Shown here piece by piece: positions 49,731 to 62,236 of a stretch of DNA of 64,000 nucleotides. Origin of the DNA: Sciurus carolinensis (Eukaryota; Chordata; Mammalia; Rodentia; Sciuridae); the NCBI RefSeq assembly GCF_902686445.1, contig NC_062219.1:41195056-41259055 (forward strand). Reading direction: 5' to 3'. The number at the start of each line of letters is the position of its first letter. The stretch's first letter is position 1. The position numbers were made by a program, and so were the translations under genes. The notes under the pieces are model-generated. The model worked only from the letters and a program-made list of their open reading frames with translations. It was not told the DNA's origin and made no database searches.

Positions 49731-51178
49731 AGAGCAAGAAGACAGAAGTGCTGGAGAGAAGTGTAGCCACTCTCTAGAGGCTGCCAGGAACACAGAGAGG
49801 GCAGGTAGTTGAAGGTGGCATAGAGAATTGAAGGGCATGGTGGTTTGTGGACATAGAGAGTTCATGCTTCTGGGATGAAGTGAAGGCATCAGGGGAGGTG
49901 AGTACTGATGAGGCAGCAGATAGGGGCAACACTGCGAGGACAATGACCTTGACTAGACCCAAGGAGATGGGATCCAGGGTGGAGATGGAAGGATGAGTAT
50001 TAAATAGCAGCAGAGACTGATTTTCCTTTAGCACTAGAAAGAAGATAGATAAGGTGGGTGCATGCTAGTGTGGTGGTAGAAAAACGAGGTAGCCTGTACT
50101 TATTTTCTCTAAGAATTTCTCAAAGGCAGCTTCCCTTTATGTTGCAGGATTTGGACATTTTGAGGAAGGAGTGGAATTTGTGATCAGGTTGTAAAGAAGG
50201 GGAAAGCAACTTCACTAGGTCTGGGAGAGTATTGTTGCAGGTGCTGAACACTCTCCTGTGTGTTGCGATTGATATTTGAAGTGAGGTTGGCAACAGGCTT
50301 GGGATCTTCCTCCAGTCTGGATGGCTGCTTAGGTGACAAGCAGAAAATACATTGGTTATTTTGGCAGATATAATGGAGTGAACTGCAGTCTCCAAAAACT
50401 CAAGTTGAAGGTCTAACTCTGTACCTGTGAACATCCTTTATTTTAAAATAGGGTCTTTACAAATGTAATAGAGTTAAGCTGAGGTCATACTAGATTGGAA
50501 TGGGCCCTAAATCTGATGACTGGTGTCCTTACAAGAAGAGGTAAATTTCGAAACATATACATGCAGAGAGAGGACAGCTATGTAAACAAAAGAAAGAAAT
50601 CCGACCAAGAAACACCGAGGGTGGCTGGCAACCACCAGAAGCGTGGGAAACACAAAGAGAATCCTCCCTACAACCTTCAGAGGGAGCTTCAGAGGGCCAT
50701 ACCAAGGCCTTAATTTTGTACTTCTGGCCACAAAAGAAAATATTTCTGTTATTTTTATACACCCAGCATCTTAAAGGGAGCCGCAGGAAATGAGTACAGA
50801 GGGTAACTATGGATACCACACAGAAGTAAATGATCTAACCGCTGATCATTTAATCAAGCCTGATTAGAGGTAAAGAAAAAATCTCAGGAACATGAGAGAA
50901 CATGAGGATCTTGAGTGGTAGGAAAGTGGTAAGATGGAAGGAATCACAGGGTAGATGGGGTCAGACACTCTTTAGAGGGAGCTCTTGAGTAAGAGAAATG
51001 TGATGACAAGCAACAGTACCAGGGAGCAGGATATTTGAAATCAACGTTTAGACCATAAAGGAAGAGTTCAAGACTATATTTTTTGGTGGCAGTGATCAGA
51101 GAAGTGGGGTTTCTAGTTTTCTCAAGTGGGGAGCTCAAGGAGGTGAGAGCTCATGGGTTGCATGAATCATGTATCACA
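49730..51178. repeat. Repeat-like, purine-rich block of unassigned family, interrupted by an LTR
   Basis: 49730-50360 and 50850-51178 share a style unlike the AT-rich surroundings: GGAGATGG, GGGTAGATGGGG and GAGGTGAG strings on the plus strand, with long open frames of up to 104 codons on the minus strand. I take it for an old interspersed repeat, split by the MLT1 LTR at 50365-50825. I cannot name the family. Confidence 0.35.
50365..50825 (+). mobile_element. MLT1-like MaLR LTR
   Basis: It has the MLT1 order: 'gaactgcagtctccaaaaac', 'aaatagggtctttacaaatg', 'gaatgggccctaaatctgat', 'tggtgtccttacaagaagag', 'ggctggcaaccaccagaagc', 'cttcagagggccataccaag' and 'tacttctggccacaa'. It is a solo LTR, with no internal retroviral genes seen. 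Confidence 0.75.
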
Positions 51179-51380
51179 GTGACTCCTAACTCTTAAAGAG
51201 CTAGAAGGGCTTGAAAATCATATGAATATACCAATACCCAGGACTCACCCCACATTCATTAATTCAGAATTTCACAGCTCTGCAGCTCAACCCAGACATC
51301 TGAGTAGAATAGACTTATCAAAATTCCCCCAACACATTCTAATGTACATTTAGGTTTAAGTGTGATTCTTAATTAAACCC
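51178..51380 (+). mobile_element. MER5-type DNA transposon relic
   Basis: It resembles MER5 in the order 'caatacccaggactcacccc', 'attcattaattcagaatttc', 'attctaatgtacatttaggt'. It is diverged and short. Confidence 0.4.
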
Positions 51381-51924
51381 CACGATAGCAGTAGTGGAGA
51401 GAAGATAGTTATGTGCAAATTATTCAGTGAGTAAAAGGATATGCTAGTACGTTGGTTAACAACAACAACAAGGAGGGTTAGAGTCTTTTACATCTTGGTA
51501 GCATGTACTTCAGAAGAACTGGGATCTAGAAGAAACAAGGAGATAGCAATCTATGGAAAGTAATCAGGAGCAAAGAGATTTACGTGTATAGCACTTCCAG
51601 ATGCCTTGATATGTGAGGTATGGAAAAATAAATGTTCTCCACTTTAAAAGACTGTAGGGATGTCACATCCTTGGAGAATTAAGGATTGGTTTATGGATAG
51701 AATATAGGGAACATATTAAGAGGCTGAAGATACAGGGAGAGGTACTGCTAATGGACAAAGGGCACAGTGGAAGGGCTTTGGGAAAGGGTCAGGTTTGGAG
51801 AGAAATACAGAGCCAAATAAACTCTATTTTTTCCTGGAGAACTCATGGTAGACATGAAGCAAACAGGAGTGAAGATCAGGAGTGTAGGATTGATCTTGGC
51901 AGATTCTTAGAAGAAGTTTGGTAA

Positions 51925-52110
51925 TCAGTTTCCAAAGTATGGTCCAGAGCAGCAGCATAAGCATCACCTGGGAACTGGTTAGAAAGGTAGATTCTCAGAA
52001 CTTGACCCAGAGTTACCATATGAATTCTCTGGATCTGCCCCTTTATTTTAACAACCCTCCATGATGATTCAGATATATGCTGAAGTAGAGAGCTGATCAA
52101 AGTCTGCCTG
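51925..52110 (+). mobile_element. MER5A-like hAT-Charlie DNA transposon relic
   Basis: It has the characteristic 'gcagcataagcatcacctgg' and 'gaactggttagaaaggtaga' blocks, followed by 'aacaaccctccatgatgatt' and a 3' part with 'atatgctgaagtagaga'. It is non-coding. Confidence 0.65.
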
Positions 52111-53182
52111 GAAGGTATAAAACACTCAGAGGTTTGCGAAGTCCTGGAGCTCATAGTCTTGAGGCAGCTTGAAGAAGATATTTTACATGATTTTCTTTTG
52201 TGGGCTTAATTTATGACTGTTGTGGGATCTAATACTGTGGAATTAAAACCCGAAGTGATGTGAATGCCTCTTTCCCCATCTCTGACCTCTTTCACAGTCC
52301 AGGGTATTGTGGTACAGGAAAGAAAAGAGTGAGAAGGTCCCCACTGGTTGCCCTCCCCCCTCAGTCGTTAAGTGCATATGGGTGATAGAGGACAAATACA
52401 AATGGCAATGAAAATGAAAATACATGTGTGTGTGTATATATATGATCAAGGGGAACAGCTTCACATGATAAAATGTTTACAAAATGAGCAAATAAAGCTT
52501 TGTAAAAATTCACTACCTTATCGTTAATTTTATTTTTTCATGTGAACTATAGAAATGTCACCTTTAACTAACTTTGATATGAATCAACATTTCAGATCAT
52601 ATCTTCAGGGCAGCTCTTATCTTCCACACAAGATATTCAGAGAAATCAAAAAAAAAAAACAAAACAAAAACAAAACATTTTTGGCCTTTTAAATGAACTT
52701 TCTCTCTTTTTTGAGGCAACATTCAAATGAAATTTTCTGTAATATTATGGCTAATCTTTTAGAAAATGTCACATCATATTGACTATTTCAATAAATAAAC
52801 AAAGAAGACTTTTCAAGTGCTCATCCTTAAAAAATCTATATATCACATAAATTTAACTGTAAACTAATACTTTAGTATTCCGTTGTATTTTGGGTAACAT
52901 GCCACATTTATTATGGTCACTACTTATTATATAAGAATAATTACTTAATACCACAAAATGGTACATTGGAAGGGAATTTCTGTAGTATTCTTTAAGAATC
53001 TCAATATGTTGAAAAACAGAACATACGAGCACTTAGGAATTTGTCCTTTTTGCAGCTTGCTTTGCTCTCAGGTGCCATATATTTGGTTTGTTGTGTTCTT
53101 GTCTGACTTACAATACTATGTAGTATTGATCTGGCATCTCCAATATCCATTTCTCTCACTACTTTAATATCTGAATTTTCAG

Positions 53183-53230
53183 AAACTGAACGAGGCAAAG
53201 AAGAGGTTGGTGCTGCTTCGACTAAAAAAG
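53183..53230 (+). CDS. TRDN: TRDN coding exon 8 of 9 in the window (16 codons)
   Basis: This 48-nt exon has acceptor TGAATTTTCAG and donor AAAG|GTAAAT. With the A from the previous exon it reads KTERGKEEVGAASTKK, against KTERAKEEIGAVSIKK in human triadin as I recall it. Twelve of sixteen match, and the changes are mostly conservative. It lies in the luminal tail. Both ends are phase 1. It is the first exon after an 8.5-kb intron and is followed by a 9-kb intron, so it stands alone, unlike the closely spaced exons before it. Reading past the donor meets a stop within four codons. Confidence 0.95.
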
Positions 53231-53908
53231 GTAAATGCAGCTAAACAAAAAGATGTCATGACTGTGACTTATTTATGCTACAGTTTCTAATAGTGTATGG
53301 TATAGTGCTTATTGAAGAATTCTATTGATTTTACTGTTTTATTAATGTAGAAACTCACTTTGCACAGGATTTGTAGTATCTATGTTAGCAAGGCTTTGTT
53401 TTTAATTGTTCTAACGCTAATACCATTTTTCTTTCAGTCATAAATTAATGCTCCTAAATATAGTCGAATTGTAAGTTATCTTTGAGAATTTGTGGAAATG
53501 AAACTGCATAAAATCAGTATAATTCCAGTCATCTTTATGGATCATTCAAATTAAATATACTGCCTTAGGAGATGAGAGCCTGAGCAAATGAAACTTTGGC
53601 TAACAAACTCACGTGAAAAATGTTCATTATGTACAATAATAATATGAAATTAGTAAATGTAGTTCATGAGATGCTGACTTGAAGCTATTTTGCTTTAAGA
53701 AATACATTTGGATGTTTGGAGTGAAAACAATAATGTATACAATGTCTTTAAAATTTATCTCAAAAGAAAATTTAAATCGGCCTATCCTCAATATGTACTC
53801 TCCTCTCTCTCTTTCTGCCCCCCCAACCCATACAAACTTAGACACGTATTTCACCAAAATGGCATAATAAAACTATATTTTATTGTATAGGCTATATAAA
53901 GAGTACAA

Positions 53909-54340
53909 GCCAGGTATGATGGCACACTCCTGTAATCCCAGCAAATTGGGAGACTGAATAAGGAGGATTGCAAATTCAAAGCCACCTTCAGCAAACTATC
54001 AAAACCGTATTTCAAAATAAAAATTTAAAAAGGGTTGGGACTGGTTGGGCATGATGGCACAGGCTTGTAATCCCTGTGACTTGGAGGCTGAGGCATGAGG
54101 ATCCCAAGTTCAAAGCCAGTCTCAGCAACTTAGTAAGGTCCTAAGCAATTTAGTAAGACCCTGTTTCAAAATAAAAAGTAAATATAGAGCTGGGGATGTT
54201 GCTCAGTGGTTAAGCACCCATGGGTTCAATCCCCAGTACCAAAACAAAAATAAGGGTTGAGGATTTATCTCAGTGGTAGGGTACACCTCAGTTCGATCCC
54301 CAGTACAGCAAAAAGAAAAAAAAGAGAAAAAAAAAGAGAC
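53909..54340 (+). mobile_element. Two nested B1-ID composite SINEs (squirrel type)
   Basis: The outer B1 half starts with 'gccaggtatgatggcacact' and runs to an A-rich linker and the first bases of an ID half (AAGGGTTGGGACT, about 54030-54042). A second B1-ID element then starts ('ttgggcatgatggcacaggc'), with its own ID half ('gctcagtggttaagcac', 'gggttcaatccccagtacc') and A-rich tail. After it the outer ID half resumes with AAGGGTTGAGGAT ('tctcagtggtagggtac', 'agttcgatccccagtac'). Confidence 0.85.
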
Positions 54341-56829
54341 CATGGATCAGAATTATAGAAATATATAAAATATATATGACACATATCTGCATGCTCAAAC
54401 CCAAATTGCATATCTGAATATAAATCATTATATGAATTAAGTATATACTATAAATTTATGTATTCATTAATGTTTAAATACACTTATGCATTTAAACATT
54501 CATGTATTATGAATATTAATATATTTAAATATTAATGAATATATAAATACTTACATATTTGTCTAAGAGAAGGCAACAAATTTAAATAAAGCATCTTGAA
54601 GGTAAATATAAACTGTATTGTGAGGTAATAATTATAAGCAATTGAGCTATTGAAATCAATGAATGCCCTTTTTGTCAGACAACTCTATTATTCTAACTAA
54701 AAGGTAGGCAGGAATAAGGCCTGTTTTACAGTCATTTATTTTCCTAGTAACCTAGTATGTATGATGTCAGTTTCGATGTAAATGATCACAGTACATGATT
54801 CATTAACATCATTGTACTCTAAGTGTAGAGTCATGAGTTTATTAGAAATCTGTATTAATATATCTTCTTTTGTGGTATTATATTCTGAAATTGACCTTGA
54901 TCAATTAAGTAGAATGTGAGAAAAAGCTGGTTTCTTTGGAATGGGTAATGATGCCATGGTGTTATGGAAAGGTAAAGGGTCATAATATAGAGTCATAAAA
55001 AGTCATTAAACTGGGCGTGGGTAGAAGGGTACATGGGCCTAGTAAGTGGATATAAGGTCATGGCATTGATATATGTTGAGAGTGAGAACAAAAACGAGGC
55101 CACATTTCAAAATTTATAAACAAGGGTCAGACTAATGAAGGTACGATCAACAGTAGATGGTTTTCTTTTGGAATTAGATTTCAGATATTGAGACTTAGGA
55201 AATCCCTGATTGTGGAAAATGATTTAGAGACAGAGTTAAAAAGCAAAGATTGAACTACTGGTAGCTGCTCCAGTAGAGTGAATAAATTTCAGTCTGAGTG
55301 TTTAGATATAAATACAAGCACACATTGATTGAAGTTCAATCATGTCAAAGTGGAGTGAATTGAGAGACAGAATTGAAATTGAACAATCGATTACTAAAAT
55401 CACCAAGGTCTTTGACAGAGAATGGTCCCTGAGTTTGGAGTATGGCCAAATATTTTGGTTGGGGTTAAGAAGACCTGCTGGCTAGGTTTAGAAGGAAGAA
55501 ATAATCTGTTTATAAACATAAATCATTGGAAATCGTTATCTTTCCTCTAGTTAAGCTTAGATATCATACCTCAATTCTAAATTTGAATATGGTTATTTAC
55601 ATTGGATTTGCCTAACTATAACATGAACAGAAACAAATGTTTTTTATCATAAATATTTTGAAACTCAGGTTGGGCTTTGCCAATTTGACAAATTACAAGC
55701 AAGAGGAAAAGGAAACTTTCCTAGTTTGTCAGCTAGTATGTACATTCCCTGCATCCTCACTATGAGCTACCTGTGAAAATTTGTATTGTTTTCATCATGG
55801 ACTTAGTATCCAGTTCCCAACTCCACAACACTTAACATGCCTTATAGCATATCCATATTTCAGTTTTTTATAAATAATTAGAATAAGAAAGTGATTTGGG
55901 GGTTGTTTTTGTTACTAAGACATTGGAAAATTATTCTTTTTAGTTAAAGCTTGAACTAAGAACTGTGCAGCAATAAGTGGTGATTACTGATTTTGCAGTT
56001 GTTTAAAAATTTTAAACAACTTGTATAAATTTTTCCATCATTAACCTATTTAAAATCATAGGCTTTTTTTGGAAATACATAATATTTAATATCAATATGT
56101 TATCATATTTATCTGACATTTTGCAGTTTCCTATTCATTTTCATTTTCATTCAATATATATTTGTGGTTCATATACTATGTGCAAAAATCAAGGAAAATA
56201 TGTGCTAATATTTTTCTTGAGCAATTGAATATATTGGGAAAAGATAAATATTGAGTTATTAAATTGGCTTCGATTTTTACTGTCATTTGGAAGTTTTCTA
56301 TATAACTGTTTCTCAAGGATGAGAGCTCAGGGTAGAAAGATAAATTCAAAAAAGCAACATAGAAGTTTAAAACATTAGTCTGACCTGGGGAATATCAAAA
56401 GTGACACAGTGATATACAGGTGACAAGGAGTTGTAAAGATGTCTTGGACTGTGGTAGCAGAGTAAGGCAAGGTGGTGAGAATTTGCAGGATGTTTATGAG
56501 GAAGAGTCAAGTCTGGAGATGAGGCTCCTGTCCCTCCCACACCCCTGATACTCTGGCTAATGCTGATGACATTTTCCTTGCTGAATGTTGGGACCATTCC
56601 TGTCCTCATGTAGCTAGATTTCTCCATGACTTTTACCACATTTTCTTTCTGATGTTGGGTTAATATGACAACATGGTGTTCTAGTTCTCTTATACTTTCT
56701 GACCTTTGTTTGTGACTTCTTCATATTTATTTAATTTGATTCCCATTTTTGTTGGTGTCCCCCAGATTCCATTATGACTCTGAGATTATTCTTTACCCTC
56801 TTCTTGTGATAAATATATATGCTGTCACA

Positions 56830-57240
56830 ATTAAGACTGTACCCTTTATCTCGAAGATCCCAGTTCTGTTACCACTTCAGAACTTCCAGATGAATATCAG
56901 GCTTACATGCTCAACTTCCCAATAAACACCTTCAAATTCAACCTGTCTTAACGTAAACTCCTCAATCTCTTTTCCTGAGTAGTTTTCTGTTTTCCATCCT
57001 CCAACTCACTAGAAATCTGTGTATGATCTTTGATTTTTCTCTTTCTTCCCACCACCTGTTTATTCAAAGAATCTTAGACTTCTGCTGATTTTATCCCCTA
57101 AATATTTCTTGAATATATCTTCTAGTATTTATAACCATGACTACATCACAAGTTCAGTTTCATTATCGTCCACCTTTGTGGTTATAATGATCTCATTGCT
57201 GCCCTCAGGACCCCAAAAGCCATAGTAAATTGTCCAAGAT
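56830..57240 (+). mobile_element. L2 LINE relic (coding-region part)
   Basis: It follows the L2 consensus order as I remember it: 'tatgatctttgatttttctc', 'cacctgtttattcaaagaat', 'cttctgctgattttatcccc', 'taaatatttcttgaatatat'. No intact frame remains. Confidence 0.55.
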
Positions 57241-57835
57241 ATAATACTTAATACACCTCTCTTTATTTAAGAATTTCTTCTCTCCAGTTTCCTGTAAGAT
57301 AAGTTCAAGTTTATTAAAATGGCAAATAGAATCTCCCAAGATCTGTTTTCTATATTCTTTTTCAAATTCATCTTTAAGACATGCCCTGTTTTGTATGTTA
57401 TAATACTCATATTTGCCCATATTTTCAAATATACAAGATGTAAGATTCAGAAAGTTGGTAATAGGAAAGATGGCCTTATGAATACATTGAGTAGTTCTCA
57501 TCATCTGAGAATTGATGAAAAAAAACCTCCCTTCCAGGGCAAGAATTCATGCAAAACCTTTCTTTTATAATTATTAATAATTCATTCCATTGTTTCTATC
57601 ATTGACATTTCTAAATATTACCTTTAAAATCTGAACAAATCATTGATAAGTACCATTCTTTCTTAGAAATAGTAGCTCCTTACACTAAAGCTTCATGTCT
57701 ACCTCCAGGAAGGAACTTGTAAGTGTCACATGAGGACATTTCAAGCTGCACAGTACTTCCTTACCAGTACTTACTCCCTTACCATGATTTTAACATACTC
57801 CACCTCCTGATGAGCTTCACTGTCTCAGGTACAAA

Positions 57836-57856
57836 CCCCCCCCCCCCCCCCCCCCC
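57836..57856 (+). repeat. Poly-C run of 21
   Basis: An uninterrupted run of 21 C (G on the minus strand), preceded by ACAAA and followed by GCCAAG. Runs of this length are uncommon in mammalian introns. It can form an i-motif, and the other strand a G-quadruplex. Confidence 0.95.
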
Positions 57857-58105
57857 GCCAAGCTGAAGAGCATAGGACTTAATGAGCATATGAGAGATTT
57901 GCATTCCTACAGAAAATTCAGGAAAGGAATAAGGAAAAAGAACAACAACAACAAAAGCCTGCACTTACAGAAAACCAACTTTTCCACCACCCTGTTTAGG
58001 TCAGGCCTAATCCTAATCCAAATATCACAGTTTAAGGATAGAAGTTGTGGTACTTTTCCTTCTTTACATTAGTTGTGATCTCTGAAGTAGTGAAATATGA
58101 ACCTA

Positions 58106-58281
58106 CCTTCCCTCTCTCCTTCTCTCTCTTCTCCCTCTCGCTTCCTTCCTTCTTTCCTTCCTTCTTTCCTTCCTTCCTTCCTTCCTTCCTTCCTTCCTTC
58201 CTTCCTTCCTTCCTTCCTTCCTTCTTTATTCCTTCCTTCCTTCCTTCTTTATTCCTTCCTTCCTTCCTTCTGTTCTTTCCT
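58106..58281 (+). repeat. (TTCC)n polypyrimidine tract
   Basis: A mostly TTCC-repeat tract of about 175 bp, led by CTCT-rich sequence and broken by TTTATT interruptions. In the TRDN transcript it is a long U/C stretch of the kind bound by PTB-like proteins. The duplex is homopurine-homopyrimidine with mirror symmetry. Confidence 0.95.
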
Positions 58282-59437
58282 ACCTAAAATAAACACTTCA
58301 AATGTAGACCAAAAAATATATACATTTCTTCTCTCAACACGAATGGGGGCTTCAGGTACCCTATGTATAGAAAGAGAAATTAAGATCTTCTTTTGATTCC
58401 AGGTTGTTAGAAAATTCACTCACTTAGATGAGCTGTTTATCCTCCATAGAATTAGGCTTCATGAATTTTACATTAGAACCAGAAATGAAAGGATCAACAT
58501 TTAATGCAAAATGTCATCTTTTCTGTACAGATAATCAGCATTTTCAGTGACCTTTTCTCAGTAACAAAAAACAGTGCTTTAGGAAAGTAGTCTCTCTATT
58601 TAATAGGAGTGGTAGGAATTATTAATCCATCACTGAAATGAAAATTTGGTCTTTATGGTTAAGTAACTTTCAGCTCTTTATTGAGAGTCTTCAAAGGATT
58701 AAAATAAAATAATTGAATATATATGCGTGTATATGTATTTTTCTATACAACATTAATAATGAGTCTTCTGAATAAGAGAATTTAAATAAGAATGCATACC
58801 CATGCAACTCTATTACAGTTATGAATTATCAGCACTTTATTTCTGCACTGATTTGAAGGGGAACATTCATAGAAGACACTAATATACCACACATCTTCCT
58901 TGCTCTTACAGCATGCATAACAAAGTCCAATTCTTATTTTTGCATCCAGGCTTTCTGCAGGGTTCAGCCTCTGCTTTTAAACTATCCCCACCTCCTATGT
59001 GGAACCTTTGATATCTATGTTACTTTTCTTGAGGAACATCTAGGCTTGCCTGGGTCTGTGTCCTTCCTCACATCTGTTGGCTAGTTCAAAATTGTTCCTC
59101 TTCAGAGAAAACCACTCATACCAAAACTTAGCTCTTTTTTTCTCTCCACTCAGAATATGTATCAAGGCATCTCCTTTTTTTCAACTAATATACTTTTTCA
59201 TCAAACAAATCCATATTGAGTGTTTCCTATGTCAGAAACAATGTTAGGTGTTGTAATAAATGCAAGTAGCACATTTCTAAGTATCCCATGGATCAAAAAA
59301 AAATAACTGTGAAATCTTGGAAATATGATGAACTAACAGGTGATGAAAACATGACATTGAAACTTGAAATACAGCTAAACAGTGGAGAGAAAATTTATAC
59401 TCCTTTAAAAATTGTTCATTAAAAATGAAAGAAAGAC

Positions 59438-59535
59438 GGACTGAGGTATAGCTCAGTGATAGCGTATGTCCCTAGTATGCATGAGACTGTGAGTTTAATC
59501 CTCAGTACAAAAACAAGAGAAAATAAGTCACCAAA
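59438..59535 (+). mobile_element. ID-type SINE
   Basis: It begins 'gactgaggtatagctcagtg' (A box) and continues to 'gtgagtttaatcctcagtac' (B box), followed by an A-rich tail that extends into an A-rich stretch. It is diverged from the copy at 14203. Confidence 0.65.
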
Positions 59536-62236
59536 CAACAAAAACAAAAATAAAACCCCAAGTGAAATCAAGCATCTAAGAAGTCAAGAATTTTTCTTAA
59601 ATATAAAAGTCAACCCTCCAAAAATAGATGAAAGAAAAATCAAAACATAAACATCAGAAACTAATGAAATAGAACTCAAAGAGTGCAAGAGGGAAAGCAA
59701 CCAAACCTTAAATTCGATTCTTTATGAAAAGAACAAGTTGTAAAATTGATAGATCTAGAATAAGCATACGAAAAGCCGATAGCATCATGAGGTAGCAGGA
59801 AAATTCAAGTTTAAACCACAATTTGATACTACTACACACTTTACTAGAAAGACTAAAATTTTTCAAATTGACAATATGAGAGATTGTGCCGTTTTAAAAA
59901 AAAAAAGTTGTTTTATTTATTTTTTCATTACAGTCTGAGGGAAAGATCTGAATTATTCCATTCATTCCATACTTAGGATTTCCTGTGCTTCCAGAATCTT
60001 ATAAGTGTCTGAAATTCTAGAGATGTCTAACTATTTTCTCTTCAAATATTGCTTTTTCCTCCTTGTATCCAATTCTTTTATTTTAAAAAATCCAATTAAC
60101 TTTATGTTAAAACTAATTCTTTTGTCTCTCTTTGTTAACTCCCTGTGTATTTCCCATATTTGTGTCTCTCTTGGTATTTCTTCCCATCGGTATTACTATT
60201 TTCCTATGTGCTCTTCCGCTGGATCTAACTCATCTCTTTCCAGTTTTAATTGATTTTTTTCTCTAGTTTTCTTTGCTTATTTTCCAAATTTAATTTGCTT
60301 AAAAATGTGGCCCATCTCTAAAGTTTGATTGGGAGAATGAATAGGAGTTTGCCTGTAAAAGAGGGATGATTGTGTTGAAGGCAGAGGTAAATGAAATAAG
60401 AAACTTCTAGTTACTGATTTGTGCTTGCCACAGCGGATTTCTTAAAATTGCTTTCACCTGTATTTCAAAACAGCCCCAAAGCATTAAATGTACTTTTCAC
60501 TTAAAGATTAAAGCTCAAGGTTAAATAATGTGCATTCATTTACGTAGCAATTCAGTGACAAAACTGCAATGTCAAACCTTGGTCCTTCTTCCCAGGACAC
60601 ACAGTCCCTTAGAGAAACCAGAATTGTGGTTGCTCTTCAGGGACTTTGGTAATTCAAATCCGCACCACACGATTCTTTTCTGGTTCTAACTCATTTCCTG
60701 GAATTCTCACTCCTAGGACTATCTTAGGAGTGCTGTGTCACCATCTACATCAAGACTGAAGCCAACCAAGTTTCTGACCCCCTCCCACTGTCCTAGCCCA
60801 ACACTGACTTTGATTTAACAAAAACAGCTAAATGCAAGCAAGGCATTCATTGGCATTTACCCTGTAATGACTTCCTTTTGATAAGGTTTCTCTACAGGTA
60901 CGTTTTGTAAGGCTCATAAATATTTATTTGCTTTTTAATTTAACACTTTCATCTCTTCAAAGTCATATAGTTTGCTGTATTTTGGGATCATGTCCTAGAT
61001 AACAAAATGGGTTTCTCTCCTTGAAATATAGTTTATATTTTTTCTGATCAGCACATATTCAAATTTTTAGTGTATCTGTTTTTGTTTTTTGAAACAGGTA
61101 TATTCAAAAGTGAAATTGCCTACATCTTTCTATTCTTCATGTTCTTCCTTCCTTCTTTATTTCTTTTCCTTCCTACTTTCCTTCCTTTTCCCCCTCTTTC
61201 CTCTTTTTTCCTTCTTTTCTTCCTACAACATTGACTCTAAGAAAAGATCAGGGCTAGTAATCTTGTAGACATTTTTGATTAATTGATTGTTTATTCAGAA
61301 TATTGTTTACATTCTGTATTTGATTGAGCTAACAGAATTCCAGTTAGGTGCGCTTTGTCAAGAACACTGAGGAGGTGCTCTTGTGTACACCACAGGGAAT
61401 CTCATGCGGAAGTGCTGGATCTCTGGAAGTGTCATCAGTGGGTTAAGCTGGTGACAGCCACATTTATTTATTTTAAAATTAAATTTCCCCCTTTGTAACT
61501 CTCTGTGGGTTGATACTTGGATGTGATGGCAATATTCAGTTTCCCTTCAATTCTTCATGAAATGGTTGCTAGTATCCTCTGAACATTCTTACTTGAATCA
61601 ATTATTTCAAGGAAGTGCACTGATTTTGTGTAAGTAATTTATACTGTTTTGATGTCTGAAGAGACAGTGAATCCTCGAGTAAGAGCAATAAATCCTAGAG
61701 AAAGCATAATTCCATGGACATAGCACTTAAATGATTCCATTATTTCTGTTTTGGTTACTAGTGATTTGGGATGGGTTCATTTAATATTTGGATGAATCTC
61801 AAGCATGACTACATTTCCTTTCAGTTGATTAAGCCACATTAAGATTAAATTTAAAGGAGCATCTAGTTGACATTTGCAAGACACTAAGTGACTCCAGCAA
61901 TAACCTGGAATGTAAGTCCATTAATCATAGTCCTGTCAAGTGGAATTCTTTATGGAGCTTGCTTATCAAAGCAGAGTATAAAGGAATAAAGTAGAAAAGA
62001 GTGTGGAAAAACTAGTGAGAAGATAGGAAGGGATTATTGCTTTTTCTGTAATTCTTTAGGATTAGATTTACCATAGGTTTTTATTGCATTATGGAGAGAT
62101 GAGAAATGTTTAAAAAGGATTAAAAATACCTTGTTTAGAAGAAATATTTGGTACTGAATGAGTTCTGAAATGCTGTTTTAAGCAGAAGCAGCATTTTGAC
62201 TGGAACTCTTATTTAAACGTTATCTTTATATTGCAG

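Larger units (their letters stand above)
44659..53182 (+). other. TRDN: TRDN intron, 8524 bp
   Basis: No exon recognised. 44680-46930 holds nothing I can name. 46940-47290 is an unassigned, somewhat less AT-rich stretch. 48600-49730 is an old L1 interrupted by a B1-ID SINE. 49730-51180 is a repeat-like block interrupted by an MLT1 LTR. MER5-type relics lie at 51178-51380 and 51925-52110, and an A-rich CAAAA tract at 52647-52676. Confidence 0.85.
53231..62236 (+). other. TRDN: TRDN intron, 9006 bp
   Basis: No exon recognised. It contains nested B1-ID SINEs (53909-54340), an L2 stretch (56830-57240), a 21-C run (57836-57856), a TTCC tract (58106-58281), an ID SINE (59438-59535) and a pyrimidine-rich stretch at 61140-61225. 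54350-56820 and 59540-61130 hold nothing I can name. Confidence 0.85.

Noticed and set aside
50120..50434. 104-codon minus-strand frame
   Set aside because: It lies in a repeat-like block that runs into an MLT1 LTR, and no recognisable protein is seen.
58045..58396. Two overlapping frames of 80 and 99 codons rich in FLPS repeats
   Set aside because: Pure translation of the TTCC tract in two frames.
60350..60395. Possible AG...GTAAAT cryptic exon
   Set aside because: It has no pyrimidine tract before the AG and no Lys/Glu-rich reading.
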